Source: Ceratothoa steindachneri (Eukaryota; Arthropoda; Malacostraca; Isopoda; Cymothoidae). From it: 64,000 nt of DNA. The translations under genes and the position numbers were made by a program. A model generated the notes under the pieces. It was not told where the DNA came from. It did not search any database and saw only the letters and a list, made by a program, of their open reading frames with translations. Within the stretch, counting starts at the first letter, position 1. Each line of letters opens with the position of its first letter. Of this stretch, positions 11,101-24,288 are shown in pieces. The stretch is from NCBI GenBank assembly GCA_963969495.1, contig OZ018321.1:100565578-100629577 (forward strand), read 5' to 3'.

Positions 11101-13440
11101 ATATTTTGCACTTTCCAGCAAAATGTTTAGTAACATCAAAGTAACAAATGAAAAAAATAAAAATATAACTCTTACATACAAGATACATTTCAAGTTCCCA
11201 TCAAAGTAACAAATATAAGTAAAAAAATATATAAATCGCCAAGGTTTTCTTTCTTACCTTTTAGTTTGCCACTGTAGACTTAATATTAACTTAACAAGAA
11301 GGGAAAATCTTAGTAGAAACGCAACACGAGGGTAGATGCTCTTTTTTATTGCTGAGCCGAGTGGAAACGCCTTTTCCGATTACAGCCAAAGTTAAGCCAC
11401 GTCGAAAGTAGAAAATCTTGCGGATATAATCTCGATTTCGACCAACTTATCGGCGGCTGTCGAGCGCTGTAGATACTCATAGTACTCATTTCAAGTTAAA
11501 ATTCGAGATCCCTAATGATGAGCAAAATGCCTCACAAGAAGTATATTTCGGTTGTAAATCAACTGCCAAATTATTTTGTATAGTAACTTTATGTATTAAA
11601 TTTTAAGGTAGATATATTCGAGGCTATCTACCATCGTCTGAATCCGCGGCTTTAGATTGTTTCATGTGTACATGTGTTGGCTGACAGTAGCAAAATTCCT
11701 TCAAGCTAACATAAATACATGGTAATAAATTACGTGGCTCACCAAATTACTTTACCAATTTCCCTGTTCATTGGTTATTTTGGTTAAAACTTTAAAGGAA
11801 GGTAAGGAAAACTGCATTGTGGATGAAGAGTGTGCCCCAGCCGTCCTAGATGATGTATAAAGGTGGCTACTTGTTGCTGTAGTAACCGAATTTCAAAACA
11901 TGTCCAATTTTAGCCATGATTTTACGTTGATCAGCTCGATTTTTTCAGAATAAATCCCACATTTGAGAAATCATTATCGCACCTTCATTAACCTGAACAT
12001 ATATACATATATCTTGAATCAAATTATATATTGATTCATTTTTATTTTTATTTATTTTTAATTAAAGAATATTTGTTTCCCATTTAATCATAAAAGTTAT
12101 CCAAATATCCTCATTAATGAGGTCTTCTGAAACAAATTAGATTTCTGTGAGTTAATTAAAAAAATGAGATAGAATTTTGACCTCTTGACTTCCCAAGTTG
12201 AGGAAATATTTTCGATTTGTTGATAGAATTAAAACTCACAATATTCTATATTTATCTTATCCAATGCCTCAAACAAGCTAATGTAATACATGAAATCTCT
12301 GCTCTTTCTCTTTCATAATCACTATTATACATTTTATGACAAATATCTGAAAGCTACCTTTAATACAGTTCGGAATTATCTTCGCGATTAAGACGGATTT
12401 CACGCATCTAGATCAAATCAGCAAAGCAATATACAGAAATGTGTGAGTGAATAAGCAAACTGCCCTAAAATAAAAAATAATAAGTGTAAAACGATAGTTG
12501 AAAGAAAGAAATGCATATATAATAATAATTATAAATCACAAAGAATTAAACATTAATCTTGGAAAAAGAAATTACGGAGCGTTTATATTATTTAAGGTTG
12601 AGAAAATATTCACTTATTCTACCAAGTTTGCGTAGTATGAAATTTTTATTTAACTTTCGAAAAGTTTTGCTTAAAGTTTAAAACTTTAATTTCAAAAACA
12701 TGAAAATTACAGTTCAAAAAATTTTTTAAATGATAGAAAAGGAAACTTATGCTTGGAAAATATATCATAGAATTATGAAAAATCCGTAAGTGGAGGAAAT
12801 TAATGCTTTAAAGCTGAGAACCTCTTGGCATTGATGATGGTACTGTCATTTACTTAACCTAAATATAACACCAACCTTAAGAGTTCGTCCCATCTCACAC
12901 CGATGCATTTTAACAAATAAAATTCAGATAGAGCAAGACAATTAGTTTATTTTTCAAACCATATAAAAAACTTTACATCATATATATGTATATTTCCGTC
13001 CAAAAAGGTCTGTAGGTCTGTGTTTCTATTAAAACATCTTTCTTAACTTATGCCAGAGAAAATTCAAGGTTTCCAACATTGGTGTAGGATAAATCATAGG
13101 TATACACTAAGTGTGAGTAAAGGTTATGCAAATTTGGAAGAGGAAAATGAAAGATATCAGCAGATAAAAAAACAACTAGAAAAATTGAACTGTCCAAAAT
13201 GATCAAAATGCGTAGATTTCTTCTAGAGATAACCGCCATCGTTTGCTTGGCAACTAACTATAGTTCAATATCATATATGTTGTCCAGTTCACCTGCTTAG
13301 AAAAAATCTGTCATGAATCTCTGTCTGCGAACCGATCGTAAAGCTGCACCCCTCAAGATGGCCATTAAATTAGAGGCATTCCATATGGAGAATGCCAATA
13401 GTTTCAAATATTTATTCCATAATATTTTGTAAAGTTATAC
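8171..13440. other. AT-rich region, no gene recognised
   Basis: About 5.3 kb with only short chance ORFs (all under 100 codons, none resembling a family I know). The only internal structure noticed is a direct repeat of about 61 bp near 11137-11152 and 11198-11213 (CATCAAAGTAACAAAT twice). It could be intergenic or intronic. Confidence 0.5.
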
Positions 13441-14210
13441 AAAACATGTGTAAAGCTAGGAAATCAGACGGTCGGCCAAGCAAAACCTCAAAAATCGAAA
13501 CCCAAATTTGAAAAAAGGGACGTTTCAAGACGGCTGCAGCAGTTTTCCGACAGATTAGTGAGATTTTAACCATTAATAGCTCCAAGCAGGCTGTGTCACA
13601 CAGGCTGAACTAAGACAATCCTCATGCTCACACATCTAAACTCATGCCATTGATCAGTCCGAAGAACAGGCATGATTGTCTTGCGTTCTTCAATGAACAG
13701 CTACATGGAGGGAAGACCAATGGAGCAGAGTTAACTTCAGCGACGAATCTATGTTCACCTTTGGGGGGATCCGATGGCAGGAGGTTGCACCAAAAAGAGT
13801 GCAATGTTTGAATGGGAAAGTATTAGGGATTGGATTATGATTTAGATTGTAGTCACTGGGCCACTTGTCCGCTTACATAGCACATTTAGTGGATACATGT
13901 ACGAGGAATTGCTGCGAAATCATCTTCTGTTACATCTATGAGCCTTCGAGCCCAACTTGAAAATTTCCTGCAGGATAACTCCTATTACCAAACAGACAAA
14001 GCGGTACTGAACTTCCTGGAATACGACCAATTTGAGAGTGATAACTCTTTTTTTCAGCGTGATAGCGCACCTTGTCACAAAGCAAAGCCCCCTAAAATAT
14101 AGGAGCTTGGCCTGGAAATTCACCAAGTTTAAGCTAAATAGATAATTTGTAGGTGATAAACAAACTGGTGGTCGATAAAGGAAGCCATCAAATTGTAAGT
14201 AGTTGCGAGT
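13441..14210 (+). pseudogene. Tc1-like transposase relic
   Basis: Conceptual translation with several frameshifts and stops gives, in order: KSDGRPSKTSK (about 13467), KNRHDCLAFFNEQL (about 13670), FSDESMFTFGG containing the first catalytic Asp (about 13738-13770), and FFQRDSAPCHKAK containing the second Asp (about 14053-14092). This is the DDE catalytic domain of Tc1 elements (usual form: FQQDNAPCHTAK). The third acidic residue is not recognisable. TIRs were not found. Confidence 0.65.
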
Positions 14211-15385
14211 GTTTATTGAACCAAAATGTAGCAATACCAATCAAGATATGACGAATTTGTTCTCCTCCTTACCAAAATGAATTAAAGCATTCCTGAGAAG
14301 AAAAAGCAGCCTGCTTGTATTTAATGACTCTGTGCATCAATGGACAGTATTTATTAATAAAATGTGTTTGCACTCTAAATTTGTATATTTCACCGTCCAA
14401 TTGTGATACAAACATACAACGTTTGATAGTTCTATTAATTTTCTTATATCAATAAATCTAGTAGTAACAAAGTTTTTAGACATGAATATACAGTCCTCTA
14501 TATTGTTTGGGATTTTTTTTGTGAAAACAGAGCAAGGGAACTTATATCTGAATGATGTTGCAAACGTGCGATATTTCCGGTTACAAATAGGTAACTGTAA
14601 CGAGAAATGGTGTCTCATAGCCCAACTATGTACTAGAAAATCCTGTTTCTTGGCTTACTGCGTTTTACATGTCAGGTAGACCCGATGCGATATTCTTTAA
14701 CCATTCTCCAGATCACTTTGCCAAGAGAGATGATCGTTTGCTTGTGTTTTCTGTAGCAGAGAGTTTTAATAACTTGTGAAACATCACAGAATGTAATTGC
14801 AATCTATTTTCTGATATGATGTTATCAGAAGAATCAAAAGGTGATATTATTTAGGTGTTGAAGAATTATTAAATCACAGTTTCTGATGTTATCTCCTTAA
14901 GCAGATATGCCTCCACCTACTTCAAATAGCGGCAAATTATGGTTAGAAGGTATTTTTATCCCTCTTTTCTGCTTAAATAACCACTTAAAATGTTCACATG
15001 GATGTTGTAAAAACTTGATTCAGGTGCAGGAAATTGTTTGTGATAATTGTGTATGTGATATGAAGGTGGTATGTGGGCCAAAATGACACAAATTAGTTTG
15101 CGAAAATATCAGCTGTTGTAAGGACGATGGAAATCATTAGAATGGATGACAAATGATAGAATTCGAGGGGGAGAGTAGGGCAATCTTATTAAACTGAAGC
15201 GAGGTGAGAGGCGTCCGTCCTCCTGTATATTTTTCAATTGAAAATCATTAAATTGAGATTTGATTAAAACTTCCTAGTCGATAAATGTCTAAGAAGAAAG
15301 AGTTGAGTTAATAGAACGATATGAAAGGATTAAATTGTTTTTTGTGATGTAGATGGTGGCATTCATACAATGAGTTGCATGGATT
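14211..15385. other. AT-rich spacer, nothing recognised
   Basis: Between the Tc1 relic and the gypsy-type RNase H relic. Short ORFs on both strands show no family resemblance. Confidence 0.5.
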
Positions 15386-15419
15386 GCATGTTGCAATCCA
15401 TGATGAGTTTACGGATTAT

Positions 15420-15605
15420 CTTCTCCGGCAATGTACCTAATACCATTATTATACTGAATAGTGAATCCAAATTCCTGGGCTTCTTTTAGAGAGTGCTTGG
15501 TTGTGAAGGACTTGGCAGTGCCACTGATCGGCATACAATCAGAGAAGACAAAAAATTTAGTACCTCTAAGTTAGTGTTTGAAGTATTTTATTGTAAGAAA
15601 TATAG
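15420..15605 (-). pseudogene. End of a gypsy-type RNase H domain (relic)
   Basis: The minus strand reads TIKYFKH, then LRGTKFFVFSDCMPI, then EAQEFGFTIQYNNGIRYIA and GEDNP. This follows the order of the end of a Ty3/gypsy RNase H: a 'hF.h.h.G..F.vFtDhkpl' block followed by 'i..i.G.dNvvADaLSR'. The ADALSR end is lost. It is separate from, and more diverged than, families A-C. No LTR was found. Confidence 0.45.
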
Positions 15606-16129
15606 GTGATTAAGTAATTTCCCATATAATATAGGAGTAGTGTATGGTATAGAGTGGTGTACCACAACAAAAACCAACAAAAAAACACACGGAAAAATTC
15701 AATATGATGGACAAATTTCAGCAGTTGGAGTAAATTAAAAAAAAATACAAAATAAATTCAAATGACATTAATAGGTGTAAAAATATAAGAAGAGATATTC
15801 ATAAATGCAGTATCAAATATTTTCTGATTCGGAGATAGCTGTGAGTTGACTGAATTCAATTAAAATATTTTTTATAAAACAGCTTTAGTTGTTGTTTTTT
15901 ATTCTATGTGATTGTATGGTAGTAAAAAAAATTACAGTGCTACTTCGTTGGTTGTTTTGGAGGTAATTAATTATAGCAGGTAGTTTAATAAGAGAGTGTT
16001 TTTATTTTCAATTAAACAATGTATAAAAGTGTGGGAGTTGTCTTTATTTAATTGAGGGTAATTATGTTTAATTAATAGGGACTCAATTATCAGAAGATAA
16101 GATTTACACTTTGAGTAAGATAATATATT

Positions 16130-17110
16130 ACATTGATTTTAATTTATAGAGATTTAACATGAATGAGAACGATATCGGATTACAGAGTTTTTCTTCACGG
16201 ATAGATATATTCCTGTTCTGATGCTGACCCAATGTTGATCATCAATGCGAAACTTGAGACGTTCCGTACATACAATGTGCGTTTCCGATGAACAATTGGG
16301 ACAAGTAAATTTTTAAACTACTCCGGAATTCTTGATATCAAGATTGGATTCTTTGACATTAAACAAAGAGCCAATTTTTAGGGTTTACAAATACTGACGT
16401 GAGATTAAAATCTGAATAGAATCTGTTTAAAATATGGTAAACGAATTGTTAGGGTGATATGAGTGATGAAAGTTTTTGAAAAGTTCAGATTGAACAGAGT
16501 TACAAAATAATGTGAAAGTGTTATAGATGTATCTTTTATAAAAATTAGATTTAAGTTATATGGGACAATCATTTAAAAATTGGGTTTCAAAATATCAAAT
16601 GAAAATGTTTGCGAAGGTCGGTCCAAGTGGCGAACCCATAGCCATACCATCAACTTGTTTATATATTTTTTATTTAATCACGAACAGCTAAGTCTAGAAG
16701 TGTTTTAAATACAGATCGAGATAATCTATGATATGAGCTATCAGGGCAAGAAAACAGTCTATTTAAAATTATGTCTATGGCTTCTGTTAATGGAATGTGG
16801 GTAAAGGGAGAGAAAAAGTCCTAACTAACCATGTGAGAGTGTGAACGGAGTGGCTTGAGTGCATCTACAAATTTTGGCGAACTAAATTAAAAGGTGGGGC
16901 AACTATAATTAAGTGATTTGTAAGCGGCCAGAATGTGTCTTAAAGGAACATCAGCTTTATGAGTGTGTGACAAACCGTATAAGGAACACAAAGAAGAGCC
17001 GAAAGAAAAAGTGATTGGCAGGTTACTTCTGAAATCAACTTCTGGCTTTTAAGTGGCATGAGAGTTCTATTTATTCAATCCTCTATGTTAATGATCAGTT
17101 TAAACGTTGG
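16130..17110 (-). pseudogene. Penelope-like element relic (RT plus GIY-YIG-type C-terminal region)
   Basis: The minus strand reads: THKADVPLRHILAAYKS (about 16990-16940), VPLTEAIDIIL-like text (about 16800), then YKQVDGMAMGSPLGPTFANI (about 16665-16606), the highly characteristic Penelope RT motif. Downstream, NFYKRYIYNTFTLF (about 16550-16508) stands where functional elements have RYVDDTF, so the catalytic Asp pair is lost. Then comes a cysteine-containing KFTCPNCSSETH... RTG stretch (about 16325-16220), which fits the linker to the GIY-YIG endonuclease domain. Several stops are present. The element is dead. Confidence 0.75.
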
Positions 17111-19609
17111 AGTATTAACGAGTTGGAACCTACCTCTCTATTGCTTGAAAAGTTTCTATTATAATCTCACCTAACTTAGAGAACAAACCGCGCAATATCA
17201 CTAACTTTAATATAAGGTGAAAAGTGGAAATACAATTTCTATTAAATTACATTGTTTTATAGTGATTAAAGTTTAGCAATATATTCAGGGCAATAATAGT
17301 AAATTTATTTTCTCATTAGAAATTTTCTGTGGTGTGAATAACTCCATCTTTTGCATGTTTTCATTTACTCGCGCATATTCTATTAATCTAATTGAATTAA
17401 TTATATTCTTCTTATGTTAACAAAACATAATATTCAATCTCTTTCCTTACAATTCTCCAAAGTATAGATTAAACTTTCAACTTCCTTACAATTAACTACA
17501 AGCACTCAATGCCTCCGTTGGTTTCAAAAGTGAATCAAAACAAAAACAAATTAGTCCTATTGGCACACAATTTAGTGCCAGCAAGTTCCAGTAATGCCAA
17601 CAAAATTAGCATTCAGAAGTAGACAAAACAGACCTATATTAAAACAGGGACACTGAAGGGTACCGTGTCTTTAAGATATTGTTCGAAGTGAAACTCAGAA
17701 GAGTAAGAAAGATTGATGATGAAAGCTCAAGTTAGAGAGAGATTGCTGAAAAGGAAACTTAGAAGAGTGCAGGCGAAACTTGTTGGCGTGATGTCGGGCA
17801 GTGATAATCGCACTTCCATTTTTAAGCAAATTATTTAGTATTTTTAATTAGGAATCTTCTAAAAAAAATGTATTCGTTTTCATCGTTCCGTGCAAAGAAA
17901 TTCTTTGAAGTTTGATACCAATTTATTTTAGTAATTATTTACAAATATAATGCCTGTCATCAGAAACGTTCCTACCATAACTCTTAACCTCTCCACTACT
18001 ACTAATTCTGTTGCGCCTGCTAGTAACCTTTCTTTCATGAGCTTAAACTAATTAATCAAATAGGTTCCTGTTGTCTACAGACCAGTAAATGAGACTTTGG
18101 TTATAATTCATGGTTAAGAAATCTACAAGAAATCTTTATCCGAGAAAAGGTTTCTAATGATGTAAAAGAGATGAGAGGCTAAAGGTCATCAAGCTTGTTA
18201 TTCATAGGTGCGACTTCAAGTAGGGAAAAGGTAGGTTTTTCTCGTTTAACCACTGAAATTTGATTGAATGTTCATGAATTTGAAAACGAATTTTGGAAAA
18301 AACAAAGAAAAAAACAAAACAAAGGAAAATACACACTCATGAATAATTAATATTAATCCTTAGAAGCCATTTGGTTTGGGGAAAATTAATTTTCAATTTT
18401 ACTCCTGCATCAAATTTTGATGTTGCCGATAATCTGATTTCAAAAAGTGAGGTGAATTTGGAATATTTGATCAGCAGCACCGAAACATTTCGGCGATTTT
18501 ATATACCCAACTACGAAAAATTGCCATCCTCGCGCGTGTTAGGTATTAGGCCATCTAGTACAAGATACAATGGCATACGTTGTTATGGAAAAGCCTGAAT
18601 GCGAATGTAGGCATGATTACACTAGTATCTGTTGTATTCTCATGTATGCTTACAAATAAATGGGATCATTACCAAGAAAATTTTCAGCAACATACACGAA
18701 ACAATATGTAAATAGAACTTTGATAATACTTTTAGAAAACTTCCCATTGTCTCAGAACAAAACTTAACCGTTTGTTCCATTACTCTATAATTTAGGAAGC
18801 CAACTTTCCTAAACCGTTTTTACTTTTAGTTTAAAGCATTACAAATTTATGGATATGGAGACTATTATATCCTTAATATTATATTTTTAATTTAGAATGT
18901 TTTAAAAAAAAGGGAAATATAATGGGTGAAGTTCAGAAAAATTAATATGATTATTTATAATAATTTGAAATTTTTTTAGACAAAAAGAATGATTACAAAT
19001 GATGAATGAAGTTCAGAAAAATATTGAGAAAATTTTGATCTTCAGGCCAAGGAAATAGCTACTGAACACTAAAAACCAATAAACATAAAGTATACTACGA
19101 GTATTAAAGCAAATTTAGATCGGAGAAAACAGCCCTGCGGATTGTTTATTTCCTATTTCAAAAGAATTCCGATAAAAGTTTTTTCCTTGAATTTAGGCCT
19201 AGAAAATAAGCATGGATACGAAAAAACATAGACCAGGAGTAAATTATTATGATATATTTACTCTAAATCTTTACAAAAAATTATACCACAACTCTATTGC
19301 CAGATTTGGATAAGGAATATGCCACAAACCAAAGGTCTGCCTGCGAAGCTGAGGTTCCTCCTTTAAGGAGGAGTGGCGAAGCCACGGCTTGTATAGTAAT
19401 TTTGCTAAAGTTAAATGACCTCGATAGGGGTAAAATTATAAGGAGATCTTTAATTTAAAGACAACTTTATGACCCTTCCCCAAAGATGTTTCAGACTAGC
19501 TCGTATATAAACATTATTTATTGAGCTTCTTTTCCCTACCTGTTAACATTTCAAGATTTCCTTACTAAATTGGAAACTGAATTCAATTCATTATAAGTAA
19601 ATTATATAA
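17111..19609. other. AT-rich region, no gene recognised
   Basis: A 75-codon ORF at 18371-18598 (plus) is open but resembles nothing I know. Around 19335-19390 is a GC-richer patch with imperfect inverted repeats (CCTCCTTTAAGGAGG, GAAGCCACGGCTT), possibly the end of an unrecognised short element. Confidence 0.45.
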
Positions 19610-21896
19610 AAGAGTCCTTCATTTATCGGGGGGGTTAGGTTCCAACCCCCTCCCCCCGCGAAAAGCGAAAATCCGCAGAGTAGAAACTATATGTTTATTA
19701 TGCTATTTATATATATTTTAAGCCGTTATGAAGCCTCCTCACACTATTAAAAACCTTTCACACACTCTTAATAACCTTTTCCATGCACTGATAAATACTT
19801 CCTATGCTCTTAAACACTTTCTACACTCGTAATGATACAAAATTTTTAAGTACTGTACTACAACTTGAATGCCGATGACGAATGTGCTGTGCAGTATGAA
19901 TGACGATGAAGTGATGACAATGAATGTACTGCACAGCCAAGAAGAGCACTTACAGCTCTTCTGAAGGAGTCGTTTCATCAGGCGCTGCGTCAGGTGGTGC
20001 AGTATCGTCAGTAGTTTCTGTTTCCACTGAATGCGTAGGCGTAACTGGTGGCGTCCTCCAGGTTAGGAACATGGTTATGGGGAGTTGCTAGCGCTTTTTT
20101 TTCTTATAGGCAGGAATGGATTTACACACTAACATGGATCCTTCTATTTTAAATTGCAAATTTCAATTGAGCGAATCAGCTTAGGGTCCCATTCTTGATC
20201 CACTCGCGGAAGTTCTTTGGCCCTTTTGACAATATTTGCGAGGTTCTCGAGTGTTAGGCCAGCCTCTTCTTCTTCAGCCGCTGCTTTGTCTTCCTTTTGC
20301 TTCCTTGAAGACTTTGTCATCTCTGTCAGGTCGTCATCTGTCAACAGTCGCGAGTGTGCATCTACTAATTCATTTATTTCGTCGGCAGTCATGTCACCGA
20401 AGCCATCTCTACTGAGCCTTCTTGCCAGTCTCACAGCCTTATGAACTGCAGAGTGGTGGACTTCGAAGGGGAGAGAAGCCCTTGTAACCGTGGACCACTT
20501 CTGGCCACAATTTCTTCTAACTTGCAATCAAAGTTTCTGTCTCCATAGCCTTGATAGCCTTCTGGATGTTTTGCAGACACGAACCAATTGTGTAGTCACG
20601 TCAATATGCCTTCACGGAGAAGTTACCTTGAGAGTCAATAGCTTCAACAATGTTTTCTATGGCAGGTCGTATATAAAGCGCCTTAAAGGCACAAATAACG
20701 CCTTAATCCATTGGTTGAATAAGTGATGTAGTGTTTGGTGGCAAGAATTCAATCTGAACTCTATTGTAAGACACATCAACTGCATGCCATCCAGTGTTTT
20801 CCATGAGGAGAAAGACTTTAAACTCAAGGCCTTTCTCTGCGAGATAAAATTTCACTTCCGGGATGAAATACTGATGAAACAAACCAGACGTAAGCACCTT
20901 TGTTATCCAGGCCTTTGGGTTATGCATCCAGTACACTGGCAACATCTTTTTTTAGGGCCTTTGGGTTTCTCGACTAATAAATAAGCCTGGGCTTAATTAT
21001 AAAGCCCACAGCATTTCTACACATGATGCGTGGCACTTGGTCTTTCTGGGCTTTGAATCCCAGGGCTTTGGTTTCGCCTTTAATATTAAAGTTTGCGAGG
21101 GCATCCGTTTCCAAAATAGAGTAGTTTCATCCATATTACAAACTTGTTCAGGTTTGTAGTCCCCTTCCTCTATAAGTGACTTAAAGGGATTTTTCACATA
21201 GTGCTCAGCTGCTGCATGATCCGCAGAGGCAGCCCCTCCATGCAAAGAAACCCTTTTAAGACTAAATCGTTTCTGGAATTTATCAAGCCAGCCTTTGCTG
21301 GCTGTAAATGCGGCTAGTCTGGGGGTGAAGCACTTGATGGTCCTGCTTGTGGGTCGTCGATGACACTAACCTTCATCCTCATCGCGAACGTCAGCGACTT
21401 CTGCAAACGTTTCGTAAAACTTTAATGCCCTTGGACAAATGATGTTCGTATCGAGCAAGATGTTTTTCTTTCGGTGGTCAATGATCTAAAAGGTCAATGG
21501 AGACACATTCCTTGCATTTACTTTATTACGCGATGTAATAACCCCCTTCGCGGTCATGTTAAAAGATACAGCAGCTGTCGCCCTTATGTTCTTTTCATCT
21601 TTCTTTGAGGCTAATTAGCCAATCATTGGTTAGGATACACAACACCAGACTCTGATTGGTCAGCTCCTATCCATCAGCCAATAGAACGCTTTGTACGATC
21701 TCATGTAGAGTAAACGTATTACGTATGTTATTTATTTTAATGTGTTTTATTATTTTCTTACTTTTTTAACTGTTCAAATATACGTGCCGCACAAATCCGT
21801 GATATGGCGAAAACTCGGCGTTACGTACTGCGCTTCGAAAATCCGCGAAATAGCGAGTCCGCGAAAGTCGAATCGCAAAGTAGCGAGGGATTACTA
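19610..21896 (-). mobile_element. Tigger/pogo-type DNA transposon, degenerate
   Basis: About 2.3 kb. The right end (about 21825-21896), read on the minus strand, is AGTAATCCCTCGCTACTTTG followed by GCGGACTCGC repeats, typical of arthropod Tigger TIRs. The left end (about 19611-19680) is a diverged version (AGTCCTTCATTTATCG...GCGAAAATCCGC). The transposase relic lies between them on the minus strand. The right end is followed by TA; the left border is uncertain by a few bases. Confidence 0.75.
20144..21420 (-). pseudogene. Tigger transposase relic (CENP-B HTH plus DDE)
   Basis: Minus-strand fragments in three frames: an HTH_CENPB-type block SKGWLDKFQKRFSLKR (about 21300-21250) continuing into the 82-codon frame ending at 20997 with QVCNMDETTLFWKRMP (first catalytic Asp); KVFLLMENTGWHAVD (about 20820), where the usual DNAPGH is degraded and its Asp is Glu; LPPNTTSLIQPMD (about 20740-20703), the conserved third-Asp block; and a C-terminal piece 20527-20144 with GFGDMTADEINELVDAHS. 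The N-terminal psq-type HTH is barely visible. The element is broken by frameshifts and substitutions. No intact relative lies in the window. Confidence 0.8.
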
Positions 21897-22505
21897 TATA
21901 TACCAAATATTCACATTGTCTACTATACCAGTTTGAAGGAAGCTAAAATAGCTTACCTTACTATTAACAATTAAGAGATAAGTATAAGTACGAAGTAAGA
22001 TCAACAACCAAATATATAAAATATTATAAGAATTTGCAGTAATTGCTGAACATAATTTTGTATCGATGCCGTGCAAAAATTCAAATGTATGCCTGTAATT
22101 GAAAGCTGCCAGCTTGATCAGGAAATGAAAATGGATTCAACTTTCAAATAAGACGCGATATTTAAATTTAGAGGCTTAGTTCGATAATACACTGTTTTCT
22201 AGGCCCAAGAGTAAAACAAGTTGTGGGAAAAGCATATAAAAGCTGCCATTTCGTACGTTTGCGTTAAAGGGTAAGCCGCTCTCTTCTCCCAAGTTTGTTT
22301 GGGGCGAGGGAATTCCGCCATTCCGGAAACGGTCAATTACTTTGTTTTCTGAATTAAAACTTGTAGCACGTCAAGTAAAAGGCTAGGATAAACAAACCAA
22401 GGCCTGGAATTTACTCAATTGAATTTTCATTTTCTTACATAAATTAAAGAAAGATAAATGGATGAATTATACAACCCGACAGAACAATCCAATTGGACAC
22501 AGCTA
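21897..22505. other. Spacer, nothing recognised
   Basis: About 600 bp of AT-rich sequence between Tigger and a Tc1-like element. No ORF of interest. Confidence 0.5.
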
Positions 22506-23927
22506 CAGTCATGACCAAAAGTTTTGAGAATACTATTTTTTTTTTTTATATGAGGAAATTAATAGAACTGATCATAAGTTGCATTTTGCTTTAATATCTT
22601 TGTATCATCATCTAAAGGTATAATGTAAAAATATTTAGAGCTAAACTCCATTTAATTAATAAATACAGTAATTTGTTGCGCGCAATTAATATTTACACTG
22701 TGAGCCTTGTTTTTGAGGATTGCTTGAATTCATTTTGGTATGCAGGAGAGTTAATTTGTGATGATATCTTGATTGATATCGCTCCATATTTGTTTAATAA
22801 GTAACTACAGCTGCTCATAATTAGATGGCTTATGTTTATGAACCGACAGTTTGATTATCGCCCATAAATTCGCTTTTTTGGTTCAACCCGGCGAATTCGT
22901 GGGCCGAGGTTGCAAAGGTTCGATGTTTTTTTAGCCAATACATTTGTTATTGTTTTTGCTTTTTGACGATGTGCGCCAACATGCTTAAAGATATATATCA
23001 TCCTCAAAATGGTTCTAAACTGTTGGAAAACGGTGCTGATGAAGCATATGTTGGTACCATTTTGAGTTTAGGGCAGATATTTGGGGCCAAATTGTTAGTG
23101 ATCCAGTTCCTTTAGATAAGAAATAGTCCTAGATATGGAGTGTCAAGATGTTTCCCGTGATTCCTGAAAGCGCTCCACTTTTCGCCTCCGAGCGAGTAAT
23201 CTTCCAGAACCTTCCAAATGGCGGAAATAATCTTCATCAGACAACATCATTTTACTCCAGTCTACAACAGTCTATTCTTTGTATTTCGAACAAAAGTGGA
23301 GCCTCTCTAGTTTTCCTCTTTGAGTTGAGGCTTCTTCGCAGCCCTTCTCGACTTGATACTTTTGTAGAAAAGTCCCCGCCATATTGTGCGGCGTACTTAA
23401 GAGTTCACACTTGCTTCTTTCCAATCGCGAGCAAGCTTGGCACTGGAGGTATCTCGATCCTTGAGCTGGGGGTTTACCATGAGACGATCTTAGCAATCAT
23501 TTGAAGCTCTTGGGCGTCCACTTTGATGCAGAGCAACAACGGTTTAACGCTTCACTTTGGAAAGAACCATTTCTTAAATTGGAAAAGATTCAAACATTAT
23601 TTTTTTTACTATAAAGTAAAATAGATTATAATTGCACAACATCATTCATTTAAGCCCAGATTTTCACCATTTCACCGTTTTGATCGAATAGTAAACCTAC
23701 AGGGATTCAAATTCACATCCAGCAGGAACAGGACCAGAGCGCGATTTTGTATTCAACGAAGGAATTTTAATCAACCTTTTTTTTACTTTTTAATAAACTT
23801 TTGACACTTTAATAAACCTACAATATTTTAAAGTTTAGAATACCTAGTGTTATTACATAATATTTAAATACAAATGAAATAACTAAATATATATGTATAA
23901 TATTTTCAGAAGTTTTGACCATGAATA
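22506..23927 (-). mobile_element. Tc1-like element with TIRs and TA target duplication
   Basis: The left TIR begins CAGTCATGACCAAAAGTTTT at 22506; the right TIR ends at 23927 (reverse complement TATTCATGGTCAAAACTTCT), about 19 of 24 bases matching over the core. TA is present on both sides (22504-22505 and 23928-23929). 1422 bp is normal for Tc1. The transposase relic is on the minus strand. Confidence 0.75.
22860..23550 (-). pseudogene. Tc1-like transposase relic
   Basis: Minus-strand reading gives SSHGKPPAQGSRYLQCQA and a Cys/Lys-rich block, VVDWSKMMLSDEDYF (first catalytic Asp, about 23265-23220), and downstream NLCNLGPRIRRVEPKKRIYG (about 22920-22860), degenerate forms of the Tc1 C-terminal half. 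The second and third catalytic blocks are not intact. A 74-codon ORF (23496-23272) is only the middle piece. The order and the strong TIRs support the call more than any single motif. Confidence 0.6.
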
Positions 23928-24288
23928 TATAAATAGGTATACTCTAAACGTATATCGAAATATAAAGGTAAAGATTAACTGAGGTGCTACACATCGAGTA
24001 GGTTTGTAACTCTCATATGACACTCCTTTTACTGCCACAAATAAATTTCTTTTGCTAGATAGGAAAAAACATCCAACCAGGCAAAAATATAAAGAAAAAA
24101 TAGACCTATCTCCCAAATTTAAAAACTCAAACCTGGTTGCTGTTATAAGACAATAGTATAGTCTGTTTCAGGTAAATTTATACGAGGTTGGAAATCTTCC
24201 ATAGGGCTAATGAATGCACCAATATAGGTTACCTCTCCTTAGAGACAGTCAGTAAGAGTTTAGTGTTCATGCAGGTAACAGCAGTTAC

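Noticed and set aside
11010..11460. Inverted 12-mer AGCCGCCGATAA / TTATCGGCGGCT as TIRs of a 450-bp MITE
   Set aside because: Too short; a match of this length within 500 bp is expected about by chance in a window this size, and no target duplication was found.
18371..18598. 75-codon ORF as a gene or exon
   Set aside because: No start context, splice sites or homology I can recognise; the length is compatible with chance in AT-rich DNA.
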